DNA of 64,000 bases from Rossellomorea sp. BNER (lineage in GTDB: Bacteria; Bacillota; Bacilli; Bacillales; Bacillaceae_B): the NCBI GenBank assembly GCA_024213275.1, contig JANAVG010000005.1, positions 206,616-270,615 on the forward strand. Direction: 5' to 3'. Both the position numbers and the translations under genes were made by a program. Under the pieces are notes generated by a model. That model searched no databases. It saw only the letters and a list, made by a program, of their open reading frames with translations, and was not told the origin of the DNA. This document shows positions 34,647 through 43,451 of the stretch, one piece after another (the first letter of the stretch is position 1; each line of letters opens with the position of its first letter).

Positions 34647-35417
34647 TTAGACCTCATACAAATGTGAGGTATCCTTATACTCTAATAATCGTGTCGCATT
34701 CCTTTCTAAATAAGCAATCATGATGTCAGATAGTGCATTTCCAAAACTAAAACGTTTAACTCCTAATGCTTTAAGCTTATTACAATTTGTTAATCCAGGT
34801 AAAGACAATACATTTAATGGAGCATCTATATTGAGCGCCACTTCCTTTATCTCATTTTCTGCCGTTATACCGGGAACAAAAATCCCGCTGGCGCCACTTT
34901 CCACATAGGACTTGGCTCGATTGATTGTTTCCGCAAGTGGGTTTTCCTTTTGAAAATAAGTATCCGTTCTAGCGTTTATATAAAAATTTTTATAACCCTT
35001 ATCATCTAAAGCTTTTCTCATTTTTGATAAAAGATTACAGTGCTCCGATATCTCTCTCAACCCTTTTTGTTTTTTGAGTGAATCCTCAATATTAATGCCT
35101 GCCACACCAACATCTGCAGTCCTTAAAACATTTTCAACAATTGTTTCTGTATCTTCCCCGTAGCCTGCTTCAATATCTGCAGAAACAGGGATTTTCACAT
35201 GATTCGTTATCGTTTTGATGATTCCTAAATGTCGGTCAAAATGAATTAATTCTCCGTCCTCATATCCAAGCGAGTTGGCAATTCCCCAGCTCGTCGTACC
35301 AATTGCTTTGAATCCTGCTTTCTCGAGTGTTAAAGCCGATAGCAGATCCCAGGCATTTCCTAAAAATAAGATTTCCTTTGACGAATGTAGTTCATTAAAT
35401 TCCTGAATTTTGCTCAT
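34647..35417 (-). CDS. Isocitrate lyase/PEP-mutase family protein
   Basis: The 256-residue protein has the TIM-barrel core of this superfamily: LGNAWDLLSALTLEKAGFKAIGTTSWGIANSLG, the metal-binding SADIEAGYGED and GINIEDS, and INARTDTYF. The catalytic loop cysteine of true isocitrate lyases (KKCGH) is absent, so this is of the PF13714 phosphonomutase-like type, with unknown C-C or P-C lyase chemistry. AGGAGG precedes the ATG. It is probably cotranscribed with adaA, which makes it a possible target of alkylation control. Confidence 0.87.
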   Translation of the reverse strand: MSKIQEFNELHSSKEILFLGNAWDLLSALTLEKAGFKAIGTTSWGIANSLGYEDGELIHFDRHLGIIKTITNHVKIPVSADIEAGYGEDTETIVENVLRTADVGVAGINIEDSLKKQKGLREISEHCNLLSKMRKALDDKGYKNFYINARTDTYFQKENPLAETINRAKSYVESGASGIFVPGITAENEIKEVALNIDAPLNVLSLPGLTNCNKLKALGVKRFSFGNALSDIMIAYLERNATRLLEYKDTSHLYEV

Positions 35418-36109
35418 TTTCCTCTCCTCCTAAGTTCGATGAACTCATTTTATCAAGGAATTTAAATTGATTTCGTCCTCATTCTTGCTCTTATGGTCTT
35501 TAAAAACAAAAATGAGAAGCGATAATATGCTCCTCTTCTAAAGTCTATTTTCACTATAACTTCATCGCTATATAAGCCTTTGTATACCTAAATTTCCTAT
35601 ATTTTATTGATCCAATTTTGGTAAAGCACTTTCATTTCTTATTAAGGCTATATCCATTTAATTTTACTTAATCGTTGAAGTAACATGGAGAACTTTTTTG
35701 GGATTTTGGGAGGAAGCCAAATTAGGACTTCATCTGAATAAATTCCATGATAAATACTTCTAAAATGAGGAGTAAAATATCCTTTGAATATAATTACTTT
35801 ACCACGTTAGAAAGTTTGTCCATACCAATGTTCCACTAGAACATAACATAATAATAAGAGTGTTCTTACTAAATTTCAGAAAAAAACACCTATGGTAAGC
35901 CGTTGGTATCACCCTCATATTTTACATTTCTTATTATTCGATTCGCTCTGTCTTTGATCTTGTCACTTCAAGGATATTAACCAGCTAGAATAATGATGAA
36001 ATAACTCATTTCATCATCTAACTACTATTTTCATATTTTAATAGATTTGTTTTTATCTGTTAGAACTCTTAACGATTCACAATAAATTTTATAAAAGGAG
36101 AGGATATTC
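35418..36109. other. Intergenic region without recognised features
   Basis: About 690 AT-rich bases. I find no coding frame with a start signal, no tRNA and no riboswitch. Only an AAAGGAG ribosome binding site at the right end, for the next gene, is evident. Confidence 0.5.
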
Positions 36110-37612
36110 ATGTCCAATGGATGTAATCAAAATCCTATTGGAACTTGTTCAGAAGCGGAAGGAATCAATACAAGGGCAGTGGGAAATGCTTCCCATGCGG
36201 AAGGTTTTTTTACCGAAACGTCAGCTGATACGGCACACGCCGAAGGGACCTCTACCACGGCCATTGGAGTAGCTTCCCATGCAGAAGGATTCGCCACGAC
36301 TGCCGGTGGCGCCCATTCTCACGCAGAGGGAAATCAGACCATTGCTAGTGTTAGAGATTCTCACAGTGAGGGACGATTTACATCAGCTAGTAATATAGCT
36401 GCCCATGCAGAGGGAAGCTTGACAACTGCTTCGGGGATTGCGTCTCATGCTGAGGGCGAAAATACTGTCGCCAGTGGGCTTGTTTCTCATGCGGAAGGAC
36501 AAGGTACGATGGCTCAAGGAGAATCTTCGCATGCAGAAGGTGACCAAACAGAAGCAAATGGTAGAGCGTCTCACGCGGAAGGAAACTTGACAGTGGCAAG
36601 CGGTATTTTTGCCCATGCGGAGGGGCAGCGCTCTATCGCTTCTGGTGATCTGTCCCATGCAGAGGGAAATCAGACACAAGCGATCGGACAAAATGCTCAT
36701 GCAGAAGGCGCTCTTAACATTGCTAACGGTTTCACATCGCACGCGGAGGGTGTCAACACGGTCGCCTCAGGATTTTTCTCCCATACTGAGGGGCAATCGA
36801 CAGATGCGAACCTTTTGGAAGGCGTTCATATCATGGGACAATTCGGTGAGGCAAATGAGCTTCCATATTCATGGTACCTGGCTAATGGTACAGATGCTGA
36901 GAATCTGAGTTTAGCCGCAAAAATATTAAGCGACGGTAACGTAAAAATTGACGGAGCCGTCACTACTCCTGCAGCAGATTATGCCGAAATGTTCGAAACG
37001 ATAGATGGGAACTCTATCGATTCCGGCTACTTCGTCACGTTAGAAGGGAATAAAGTGCGCATATCAAATAGCCAGGATGATTATATACTGGGAATCACAA
37101 GCGCAAAGCCGGCTTTCCTGGCCAATAGTGGAGAGCTGCGGTGGAAGCACAAGTATTTGACTTCTGAATGGGGAGAAATTATGTATGAAGACATTTCACT
37201 TCCTACTGTATTTGACTCGAGGGGTAATGTCATCGTGCCACAACGGATAGAACGCAGGCCAGTATTGAACCCTAAATGGGACTCCACTAAGGAATATATT
37301 CCTCGCTCCAAAAGACCGGAATGGGTGGCAGTTGGTCTAATGGGGCAGCTTCTAGTCCGGGATGATGGCACATGCAAGGCAAATAGTTATTGCAAACCAA
37401 ACAATGAAGGAATTGCAACAGCCTCATACCAAGGGTATAGAGTCATGGAACGAACAAGTCAAAATCAAGTCTTGATAGTCGTTCCTCAGATTTATAAAAA
37501 TCATCATTACAATACAGTGGATCAACTCGTAAAACTTGCCACATTAAAAGATCAGGGCTACCTTACTGAAGAGGAGTTTCGGATTGGAAAGAACAAGCTA
37601 TTAACCTCCTAA
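36110..37612 (+). CDS. YadA-head-repeat protein with peptidase G2 autoproteolytic domain and SHOCT tail
   Basis: The 500-residue protein begins with about 16 tandem 14-residue repeats (consensus SHAEGxxTxAxGxA) at residues 14-235, as in YadA-head left-handed beta-rolls. Then comes an intramolecular-chaperone-type peptidase G2 domain starting at PAADYAEMFE (near residue 290), which in phage appendages trimerises and self-cleaves. The end (LVKLATLKDQGYLTEEEFRIGKNKLL) matches a SHOCT motif. There is no signal peptide. It may form trimeric fibres, possibly phage-derived. It lies in the accessory segment and is richer in GC than adaA. Confidence 0.85.
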   Translation: MSNGCNQNPIGTCSEAEGINTRAVGNASHAEGFFTETSADTAHAEGTSTTAIGVASHAEGFATTAGGAHSHAEGNQTIASVRDSHSEGRFTSASNIAAHAEGSLTTASGIASHAEGENTVASGLVSHAEGQGTMAQGESSHAEGDQTEANGRASHAEGNLTVASGIFAHAEGQRSIASGDLSHAEGNQTQAIGQNAHAEGALNIANGFTSHAEGVNTVASGFFSHTEGQSTDANLLEGVHIMGQFGEANELPYSWYLANGTDAENLSLAAKILSDGNVKIDGAVTTPAADYAEMFETIDGNSIDSGYFVTLEGNKVRISNSQDDYILGITSAKPAFLANSGELRWKHKYLTSEWGEIMYEDISLPTVFDSRGNVIVPQRIERRPVLNPKWDSTKEYIPRSKRPEWVAVGLMGQLLVRDDGTCKANSYCKPNNEGIATASYQGYRVMERTSQNQVLIVVPQIYKNHHYNTVDQLVKLATLKDQGYLTEEEFRIGKNKLLTS

Positions 37613-37730
37613 GAACTTTGTTTTTATAGTTAAGATATAGCTTCCGAAAACTTAAATAAATTATCCTTGAACAAAATTATACGTTCCTAAAAACAGATTT
37701 CATAACTGAAGCCATACTAATCCTAAACTA

Positions 37731-37861
37731 AAAATAAGGGGCTGCCCATAAGGGTTCGGAATCACTTTGATTTCCTATATATAGAAGATTTCTAATGGGT
37801 TTCTTCTATATATTGTAGTCGTGGTTCCTGACCCCTTGGTTTTGGGACAGCCCCTTATTTT
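37731..37861. repeat. 131-bp imperfect palindrome (MITE-like or large terminator)
   Basis: AAAATAAGGGGCTG (37731-37744) is perfectly inverted at 37848-37861. Inside, GGTTCGGAATCAC faces GTGGTTCCTGACC and ATATATAGAAG faces CTTCTATATAT. It lies between convergent genes in a 327-base gap and would end transcription from both sides. Confidence 0.7.
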
Positions 37862-37939
37862 GTACTACTAAACCATGACAAAGCGTCAACGATTGAGAAA
37901 AGCAGAAAGAACGTTCCTAATTTCCCTAATGTTTATATA

Positions 37940-39403
37940 TCAAGTACCACAAAAGGTTCGGTAAGGGGTTGTTGACGCAGGCAGTATAGAGTATTCAGCT
38001 TGTTCAGTGGAGTGCGCATAAGGGTTTGAAAGAACATCCAAAAGCCGATTCATCACGCTGTAGTCTCCTTGTTCCACTGCAGCTTCTAGTGCCTCTTCTA
38101 CCCGGTGGTTCCGCGGGATTAACGCAGGATTGCTGTTCCGCATTAACTGATGCGAAGAGGCTTTCGTTTCCTCTTGTCTGCCTAGTCTCTCCAGCCATAG
38201 CTTATGCCACTGAGCAAATTCCGGTGTCCCAAACAATACCATATCCTCATGCTTATCAAAAGTTAATGCAAGGAAGGTATTGGTATAGTCCGCACGATAT
38301 TTCTCCATCATACTGAGAAGGTCTTCAATAAGAGATTTATCCTGTTTTTCTTCATTGAATATTCCCAGTTTGGCTCTCATTCCCGCGAGCCAATTAGAGT
38401 GATACAACTCAGTAAAATCTGAAATCGCGTCTTGTGCCAGTTCGACAGCCTCGTCCTGATTATCATGCAGCAGAGGTAACAGGGTTTCAGCAAATCGAGC
38501 AAGGTTCCACCCGGCAATAGGTGGCTGATTTCCATAGGCATAGCGGCCTTGAATGTCAATGGAACTGAATACCGTGGCCGGGTCATAAACATCCATGAAG
38601 GCACAGGGACCATAATCAATGGTTTCTCCACTAATCGTCATGTTGTCGGTGTTCATCACCCCGTGAACAAAGCCAACCATTTGCCATTTGGAAATCAGCG
38701 TGGCCTGACGCTTGATCACTTCCTTAAGTAGTGAAAGGTATCGGCTCTTATCAAATTCAACGTCTGGAAAATGACGCTTTAGTGTATAGTCAGCCAAGAT
38801 CTGGAGTTCCTCAACTGTTCCCCAATTTGCAACATATTGAAAAGTACCGACGCGCAGATGACTAGCAGCCACCCGGGTCAGAATTGCACCAGGTAGCTTA
38901 GTTTCGCGGATTACTGACTCACCGGTTGTCACCACTGCTAGACTACGAGTGGTAGGAATACCAAGCGCATGCATGGCTTCACTGATGATGTATTCGCGTA
39001 ACATCGGTCCAAGTACCGCTCGACCATCACCCCCGCGGGAGTATGGCGTTCTACCTGAACCCTTAAGCTGAATATCTGTTCTCTCTCCTTGTGGCGGGGT
39101 CTGTTCGCCTAGCAGCACAGCTCGGCCGTCCCCTAACATGTTAAAATGTCCGAATTGATGCCCTGCATAAGCTTGAGCAAGAGGTGAAGAACCTTCGGGA
39201 ATCTGGTTTCCAGCTAGAACCGCTACACCATCTTCGCTTTGAAGCGCATGATCGTCCAAACCAAGGGATGTTGCCAACTGATTATTGAAAATGATTAATT
39301 TCGGAGAGGATACAGGTGTTGGGTTGATACTGGAAAAAAGTGATTTCGGTAGTCGGGCAAAACTGTTATCTAAGTTCCATCCTGTTTCTTTACTCTTTGT
39401 CAT
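37940..39403 (-). CDS. selO: Protein adenylyltransferase SelO (YdiU/UPF0061)
   Basis: The 487-residue protein has the pseudokinase-like signatures of Sel[50 protein letters not shown] and [19 protein letters not shown] (catalytic-loop N and D). It ends in FCGT, as bacterial SelO does. SelO transfers AMP from ATP to Ser/Thr/Tyr of redox proteins. The length is normal and the frame intact. GC content is visibly higher than in the flanking core genes. Start ATG with AAGGAG upstream. Confidence 0.93.
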   Translation of the reverse strand: MTKSKETGWNLDNSFARLPKSLFSSINPTPVSSPKLIIFNNQLATSLGLDDHALQSEDGVAVLAGNQIPEGSSPLAQAYAGHQFGHFNMLGDGRAVLLGEQTPPQGERTDIQLKGSGRTPYSRGGDGRAVLGPMLREYIISEAMHALGIPTTRSLAVVTTGESVIRETKLPGAILTRVAASHLRVGTFQYVANWGTVEELQILADYTLKRHFPDVEFDKSRYLSLLKEVIKRQATLISKWQMVGFVHGVMNTDNMTISGETIDYGPCAFMDVYDPATVFSSIDIQGRYAYGNQPPIAGWNLARFAETLLPLLHDNQDEAVELAQDAISDFTELYHSNWLAGMRAKLGIFNEEKQDKSLIEDLLSMMEKYRADYTNTFLALTFDKHEDMVLFGTPEFAQWHKLWLERLGRQEETKASSHQLMRNSNPALIPRNHRVEEALEAAVEQGDYSVMNRLLDVLSNPYAHSTEQAEYSILPASTTPYRTFCGT

Positions 39404-39613
39404 AGTTTCTCCTTTTCTTCTTTTGTCTTCGTATAATAGTTTTTTCTCTAATATGAAATAAAAATCATAAGAATTTTTATGCTATTTTAGTTATCTACTT
39501 TCCATAACAACATCATGCAGCCCTTTTTAATGTCTACTGCTGTCTCCATCATATTCATTCTTAAGTTTTTCAATTAATTGAGCAAATCGTAATTTCAATT
39601 TTCCTGTTTACCG

Positions 39614-40093
39614 TTACTTATGATACGGTTCACCACGATTAATTCGAAACGCCCGATAAACCTGCTCCACTAAAATCAACCGCATCATCTGATGGGGAAA
39701 AGTCATCTTCGAAAATGACAAAGTTTCATTCGCTCGCTTCATCACGTCATCACTTAACCCTAGTGATCCCCCGATGACAAAGGCTATTTTGCTTTTCCCG
39801 TAGGTCGCAAGCTTATCTAAATTGTCGGCAAGCTCTTCGGATGTTCTCATTTTCCCTTCAATTGCTAAAGCAATGACATGAGCATCTGGGTTAATTTTAG
39901 CTAAAATTCTTTCGCCTTCTTTGTTTTTTACTTGTATCATCTCTGTACTACTCAGTTCTTCAGGTGCTTTTTCGTCTGAAACCTCTATTATTTCAACTTT
40001 AGCGTAAGGTCCAAGCCTTTTTAGAAACTCGCTTATTCCTTGCTTTAAGTATTTCTCTTTTAATTTTCCAACCGTTACAATTGAGATATTCAA
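39614..40093 (-). CDS. rlmH: 23S rRNA pseudouridine-1915 N3-methyltransferase RlmH
   Basis: The 159-residue SPOUT methyltransferase starts at a TTG ([20 protein letters not shown]) after GAGGGTAAAGA. It has the AdoMet-binding knot: [17 protein letters not shown] and the C-terminal [19 protein letters not shown]. It methylates pseudouridine 1915 in helix 69 of 23S rRNA. The 3' end (GAACCGTATCATAAGTAA) corresponds to the SCC attachment site of staphylococcal rlmH, and a near copy lies at 33989. Confidence 0.97.
   Translation of the reverse strand: MNISIVTVGKLKEKYLKQGISEFLKRLGPYAKVEIIEVSDEKAPEELSSTEMIQVKNKEGERILAKINPDAHVIALAIEGKMRTSEELADNLDKLATYGKSKIAFVIGGSLGLSDDVMKRANETLSFSKMTFPHQMMRLILVEQVYRAFRINRGEPYHK
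39616..39631. repeat. Proximal att-like repeat at the rlmH 3' end
   Basis: This is the partner of 33989-34004. It lies within the last five codons and stop of rlmH. Confidence 0.5.
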
Positions 40094-40129
40094 TCTTTAC
40101 CCTCACTTTACAAACAGTTTACAAACAAG

Positions 40130-40388
40130 ATATCCACATAAGTTATCCACATATCAACAGGTAGTATCCACATTTCGTAGCAGAATATTAGTTCGCCACA
40201 ATATATGTTGCGTTATTCTCACAATATTCACAGATTGTGGATAACCTTTGCTCTTCTGTTAACTGTTCTAGTACAGGTGCTACCTCGTACTCATCCACGA
40301 CAATATCCATCGCCAACTCTACATGTTCTTTGCAACAATAAATCATTTCATTTCCTCCGTAACCTTTATTATTCTTATTTTATCCACA
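40130..40388. promoter_or_regulatory. DnaA-box cluster between rlmH and htrC
   Basis: Three perfect DnaA boxes TTATCCACA lie at 40143-40151, 40236-40244 (opposite strand) and 40380-40388. One-mismatch boxes are at 40130-40138 (ATATCCACA) and 40164-40172 (GTATCCACA). The three left boxes are in one orientation at 13- and 21-bp steps. The cluster spans the yyzF-like small gene. Confidence 0.75.
40188..40346 (-). CDS. Small CxxH/CxxC protein (YyzF-like)
   Basis: The 52-residue product (starting MIYCCKEHVELAMDIVVDEY) has CKEH at residues 5-8 and CEYC at 39-42, the paired metal ligands of the CxxH/CxxC family (YyzF in B. subtilis). A GGAGG site lies eight bases before the ATG. In Bacillus this gene sits in the same place, between rlmH and htrC. 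Function is unknown; zinc binding is likely. The coding sequence contains a perfect DnaA box on the opposite strand. Confidence 0.88.
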   Translation of the reverse strand: MIYCCKEHVELAMDIVVDEYEVAPVLEQLTEEQRLSTICEYCENNATYIVAN

Positions 40389-40410
40389 TGTCATCATACC
40401 ATTAAATAAA

Positions 40411-40441
40411 ATAAGCAGAAAGATGGGGAACATCTTTCTGC
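40411..40441 (-). terminator. Terminator after htrC
   Basis: GCAGAAAGATG pairs with CATCTTTCTGC around a 5-base loop; a T-rich stretch follows on the minus strand. Confidence 0.85.
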
Positions 40442-40448
40442 CTATTAT

Positions 40449-41666
40449 CTACATCATTCTTGATTCATCCGTTAATTTCATCGTCGTTTCTTGTAATTCA
40501 CCATTACGATAGAATTTAACCTTCATTTGATCTCCAACTGCTTTTTTATTATAAAGGTGTTTTCGCAGTTCAATAATATCCGCTACCTTCTTACCATCTA
40601 GCTCGACAATAACATCAAGCTCTTGAAGCCCTGCTTGTGCTGCAGGAGAATTAGGAACCACATTACGAACCATTACACCATCTTTCACATCTTTCGGTAA
40701 TTTTAATGTTTGTTCTTGATGATAAGCGGTTATTTGATTAACATCTTGAAGGGTCACACCCATGGCAGGACGTTTCACTTCTCCATACTTTTCTAAATCC
40801 CTTATAATGGGTTGAGCATAATTAATAGGTATTGCTAGACCTATTCCTTCCACTGCTTCCTGAGCAATCTTCATTGAATTGATTCCAATTACCTGACCGG
40901 AAATGTTTATAAGGGCACCGCCGCTATTTCCAGGATTGATGGCAGCATCTGTTTGAATAACTTCAGCCTGCCAATCTTCTCTTCCATCTTGGTCAATATC
41001 CACTGGGATAGTACGCTCTACACCTGAGATGATCCCTTTTGTAACTGAACCTGAAAAGGATAGTCCAAGTGGGTTCCCAATAGCGATTACAGGTTCACCC
41101 GCTTTTAATTGATCAGAATTCCCAAACTCAGCGACTGTCTTTACATCCTTTGCATCCATCTCTAGGACTGCAAGATCCGTCCAAACATCCCCACCTTTTA
41201 TTTCAGCTGGAACTTTGGTTCCGTCAGACAATGTTACCTCAAGTTGGTCAGCTCCTTCGATGACATGATAGTTTGTCACGACGTATGCTTTCCCACCTTC
41301 TTTTTTATATATTACTCCTGAACCTGTTCCAGCTTCTTGTCCATTTTGTTCCCAGAAGCTTTGTGATTGAATATTTGTGATTCCTACGACAGCATCCCCA
41401 GCTTTGTCCACGGCCTTCGTAATATCTGTTGTAACATCGACTGAAACCTTTTCTACGTTACCATTGTGATATTCTTCATCCGTATTTGCCAGGTTCTCAT
41501 CGGGGTTCACATTATACGGAAGGATATTGTAATCACTTAGCTGCGGGATTGCAACAAGTATAAGAACCACACCTAGTATAACTCCAACTAAACTTGCAAG
41601 AAAATATCCTCCACGATTTCCTTTTTGCTTAGAACGGCTTTGGTTTTCATCATCATAATAACCCAT
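40449..41666 (-). CDS. htrC: Membrane-anchored HtrA/DegP-type serine protease
   Basis: The 405-residue protein has an N-terminal cytoplasmic stub, one membrane helix (about 20-42) and an S1C trypsin-like domain. The catalytic triad is in VVTNYHVIEGAD (His), WTDLAVLEMD (Asp) and NPGNSGGALINISG (Ser). A PDZ domain follows (VVPNSPAAQAGLQELDVIVELDGKKV). It degrades misfolded proteins at the outer membrane face. It follows the wal operon, as yyxA/htrC does in B. subtilis, 177 bases after walJ. Confidence 0.94.
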   Translation of the reverse strand: MGYYDDENQSRSKQKGNRGGYFLASLVGVILGVVLILVAIPQLSDYNILPYNVNPDENLANTDEEYHNGNVEKVSVDVTTDITKAVDKAGDAVVGITNIQSQSFWEQNGQEAGTGSGVIYKKEGGKAYVVTNYHVIEGADQLEVTLSDGTKVPAEIKGGDVWTDLAVLEMDAKDVKTVAEFGNSDQLKAGEPVIAIGNPLGLSFSGSVTKGIISGVERTIPVDIDQDGREDWQAEVIQTDAAINPGNSGGALINISGQVIGINSMKIAQEAVEGIGLAIPINYAQPIIRDLEKYGEVKRPAMGVTLQDVNQITAYHQEQTLKLPKDVKDGVMVRNVVPNSPAAQAGLQELDVIVELDGKKVADIIELRKHLYNKKAVGDQMKVKFYRNGELQETTMKLTDESRMM

Positions 41667-41843
41667 AATTGCACACCCTTTCTAACAACAATTCCTTTTA
41701 TATTTTCTCTATACAGCCCAAATTATAATCAGAGAAAATTAAAATACGATGAAAATGCGCTAAGATTTTCACAATATGTAAAAAAGATGAAGAATTCAAA
41801 GACCTCCACCTTTTCTATACCTTTTATTTCATGTGACTAAACT

Positions 41844-42638
41844 TTAAATCGCAACTAATTCTGTTGGGTTCTGTGGATCAGTATCATACAACTCAAAGGA
41901 TTCCCCTATGATAATCCCTCTTGATTCAAGTGTTTGAGCCACGCTCATTCTTGCTAAATCTTTCATATTATTATCTTTGCTTAGGTGGGCAAGGTAAAAA
42001 CTTTTTGTTCGATCTCCAGCCACTTCACTCATAGCAATGGCAGCATCTTCATTTGAGACATGTCCAACATCACTTAAAATCCGCCGCTTAATATTCCAAG
42101 GATAACGACACATTCTCAGCATATCTACATCATGATTACTTTCAAACACATAGGAATCAGCATTCGAAATGATCCCTTTCATCCTGTCACTGACATACCC
42201 TGTGTCGGTAACAAGAACCAACTTTTTGTCTCCTTGATGGAATACATAGAACATGGGCTCAGCCGCGTCATGTGACACTCCAAACGATTCAATACTTAGT
42301 GAGCCAAAGGACTTTACGGTTTCCATTCCAAAAACAAATTTTTGTTCCGTTTCTATTTTTCCTATAAGAGGGGACATCGCACTCCAGGTTTTTTCATTTG
42401 CATAAATCGGGAGCCCATACTTCCGTGCAAGGATCCCAACTCCTTTAATATGATCACTATGCTCATGGGTGACAAATATCCCGCTCAAATCTTTCATATT
42501 ACGATCTATTTTTTGAAACAACCCTTCCATTTGTTTCCCACTTAATCCAGCGTCAACAAGAAAGGAATGCTCCTCATTCTCAACATAAATCGCATTTCCG
42601 GTACTCCCGCTCGCCAGTACACTAAAATGCATGGACAT
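41844..42638 (-). CDS. walJ: Metallo-beta-lactamase-fold exonuclease-like protein WalJ (YycJ)
   Basis: The 264-residue protein opens with [13 protein letters not shown] and has the metal motif [14 protein letters not shown] (HxHxDH), plus [10 protein letters not shown] and SNHDVDML for the other ligands. It matches WalJ, fifth member of the wal operon, proposed to act in mismatch repair or in coordinating replication with division. The gene starts seven bases after walI. Confidence 0.95.
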   Translation of the reverse strand: MSMHFSVLASGSTGNAIYVENEEHSFLVDAGLSGKQMEGLFQKIDRNMKDLSGIFVTHEHSDHIKGVGILARKYGLPIYANEKTWSAMSPLIGKIETEQKFVFGMETVKSFGSLSIESFGVSHDAAEPMFYVFHQGDKKLVLVTDTGYVSDRMKGIISNADSYVFESNHDVDMLRMCRYPWNIKRRILSDVGHVSNEDAAIAMSEVAGDRTKSFYLAHLSKDNNMKDLARMSVAQTLESRGIIIGESFELYDTDPQNPTELVAI

Positions 42639-42644
42639 TCATAT

Positions 42645-43451
42645 TCACTCCAATGTTTCAGTATTTTGATTTTCCATCTCAATGACTTTACCCTCAATAG
42701 CATTAATAAATAAATCTTCTTTTTTGCCATCTTTCTCTACGACAAAATGCCAGGTAGGGGATAAGACTTGCGATTCTGCCAATGGAATCCAGGTACTATA
42801 GCCAAGCCCATAATCTATAATTTCGCTGTCAGAGAGAATCTTTTTATTATCTCGTAAAAGTTCTATCGCCTTAATAGGAAGCAATACCAGTTCTTTATCC
42901 CCAATTTTATCAAATGAAGTAAGCATCGTTTGTTTGTAGGAAACAATCTCTTTGTTTTCATTCAGGTTTAAGGTAATTTCTCCATTAAAATTCATAAACA
43001 GTGGCCTGTCTTTATAGGATTGATGATAAATAACCTTCATGTTCTTTTCATCATATTTCCAAAACTCATACTCTCCCCCTTCAAAAGTAAAACTCTTGAT
43101 AAAAGCATTAAATTCGTCTTTACCAAATTTCTCACCTAATACATAAGGCTTATCTAATTGAGAATAAATCGTTGTATTATTATTGATCATCTCGGCTTTT
43201 TGTCCCTTAAGCGTCTTTAAATCTTCTTCAGTAAAGGCCTTTGGTTTCGCTGTTATGCGAGTTTCTTCTTTGGTCGTTTCAGGAAGCTGCGGATACACGA
43301 TATTATCAGCAGCTAATTGTTTTTCAGTCGATGTTTGTACGAATAATCCTAGCTTATTATCTGAAAGTTTTTGAATGAAAAGAGAGAGGAGGAAGATATC
43401 CAATACTAAAAATACAACGATAAAAATGGATTTTGTTTTACTCCAATCCAT
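42645..43451 (-). CDS. walI: WalK inhibitor WalI (YycI)
   Basis: The ATG at 43451 gives MDWSKTKSIFIVVFLVLDIFLLSLF, the standard single-membrane-helix N-terminus. The extracellular part holds the YycI fold (residues 60-268). Together with WalH it restrains the kinase WalK through membrane-helix contacts. It overlaps walH by 14 bases, indicating coupled translation. Length 268, normal. Confidence 0.93.
   Translation of the reverse strand: MDWSKTKSIFIVVFLVLDIFLLSLFIQKLSDNKLGLFVQTSTEKQLAADNIVYPQLPETTKEETRITAKPKAFTEEDLKTLKGQKAEMINNNTTIYSQLDKPYVLGEKFGKDEFNAFIKSFTFEGGEYEFWKYDEKNMKVIYHQSYKDRPLFMNFNGEITLNLNENKEIVSYKQTMLTSFDKIGDKELVLLPIKAIELLRDNKKILSDSEIIDYGLGYSTWIPLAESQVLSPTWHFVVEKDGKKEDLFINAIEGKVIEMENQNTETLE

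Noticed and set aside
36383-36742. Antisense open frame opposite the YadA-head repeats
   Set aside because: It reflects the 42-bp coding repeat on the other strand; the product is a Cys/Arg-rich artefact.
37940-39403. SelO as a truncated or selenocysteine-containing gene
   Set aside because: The frame is complete, the length is typical of bacterial SelO and the C-terminal FCGT has an ordinary cysteine codon.
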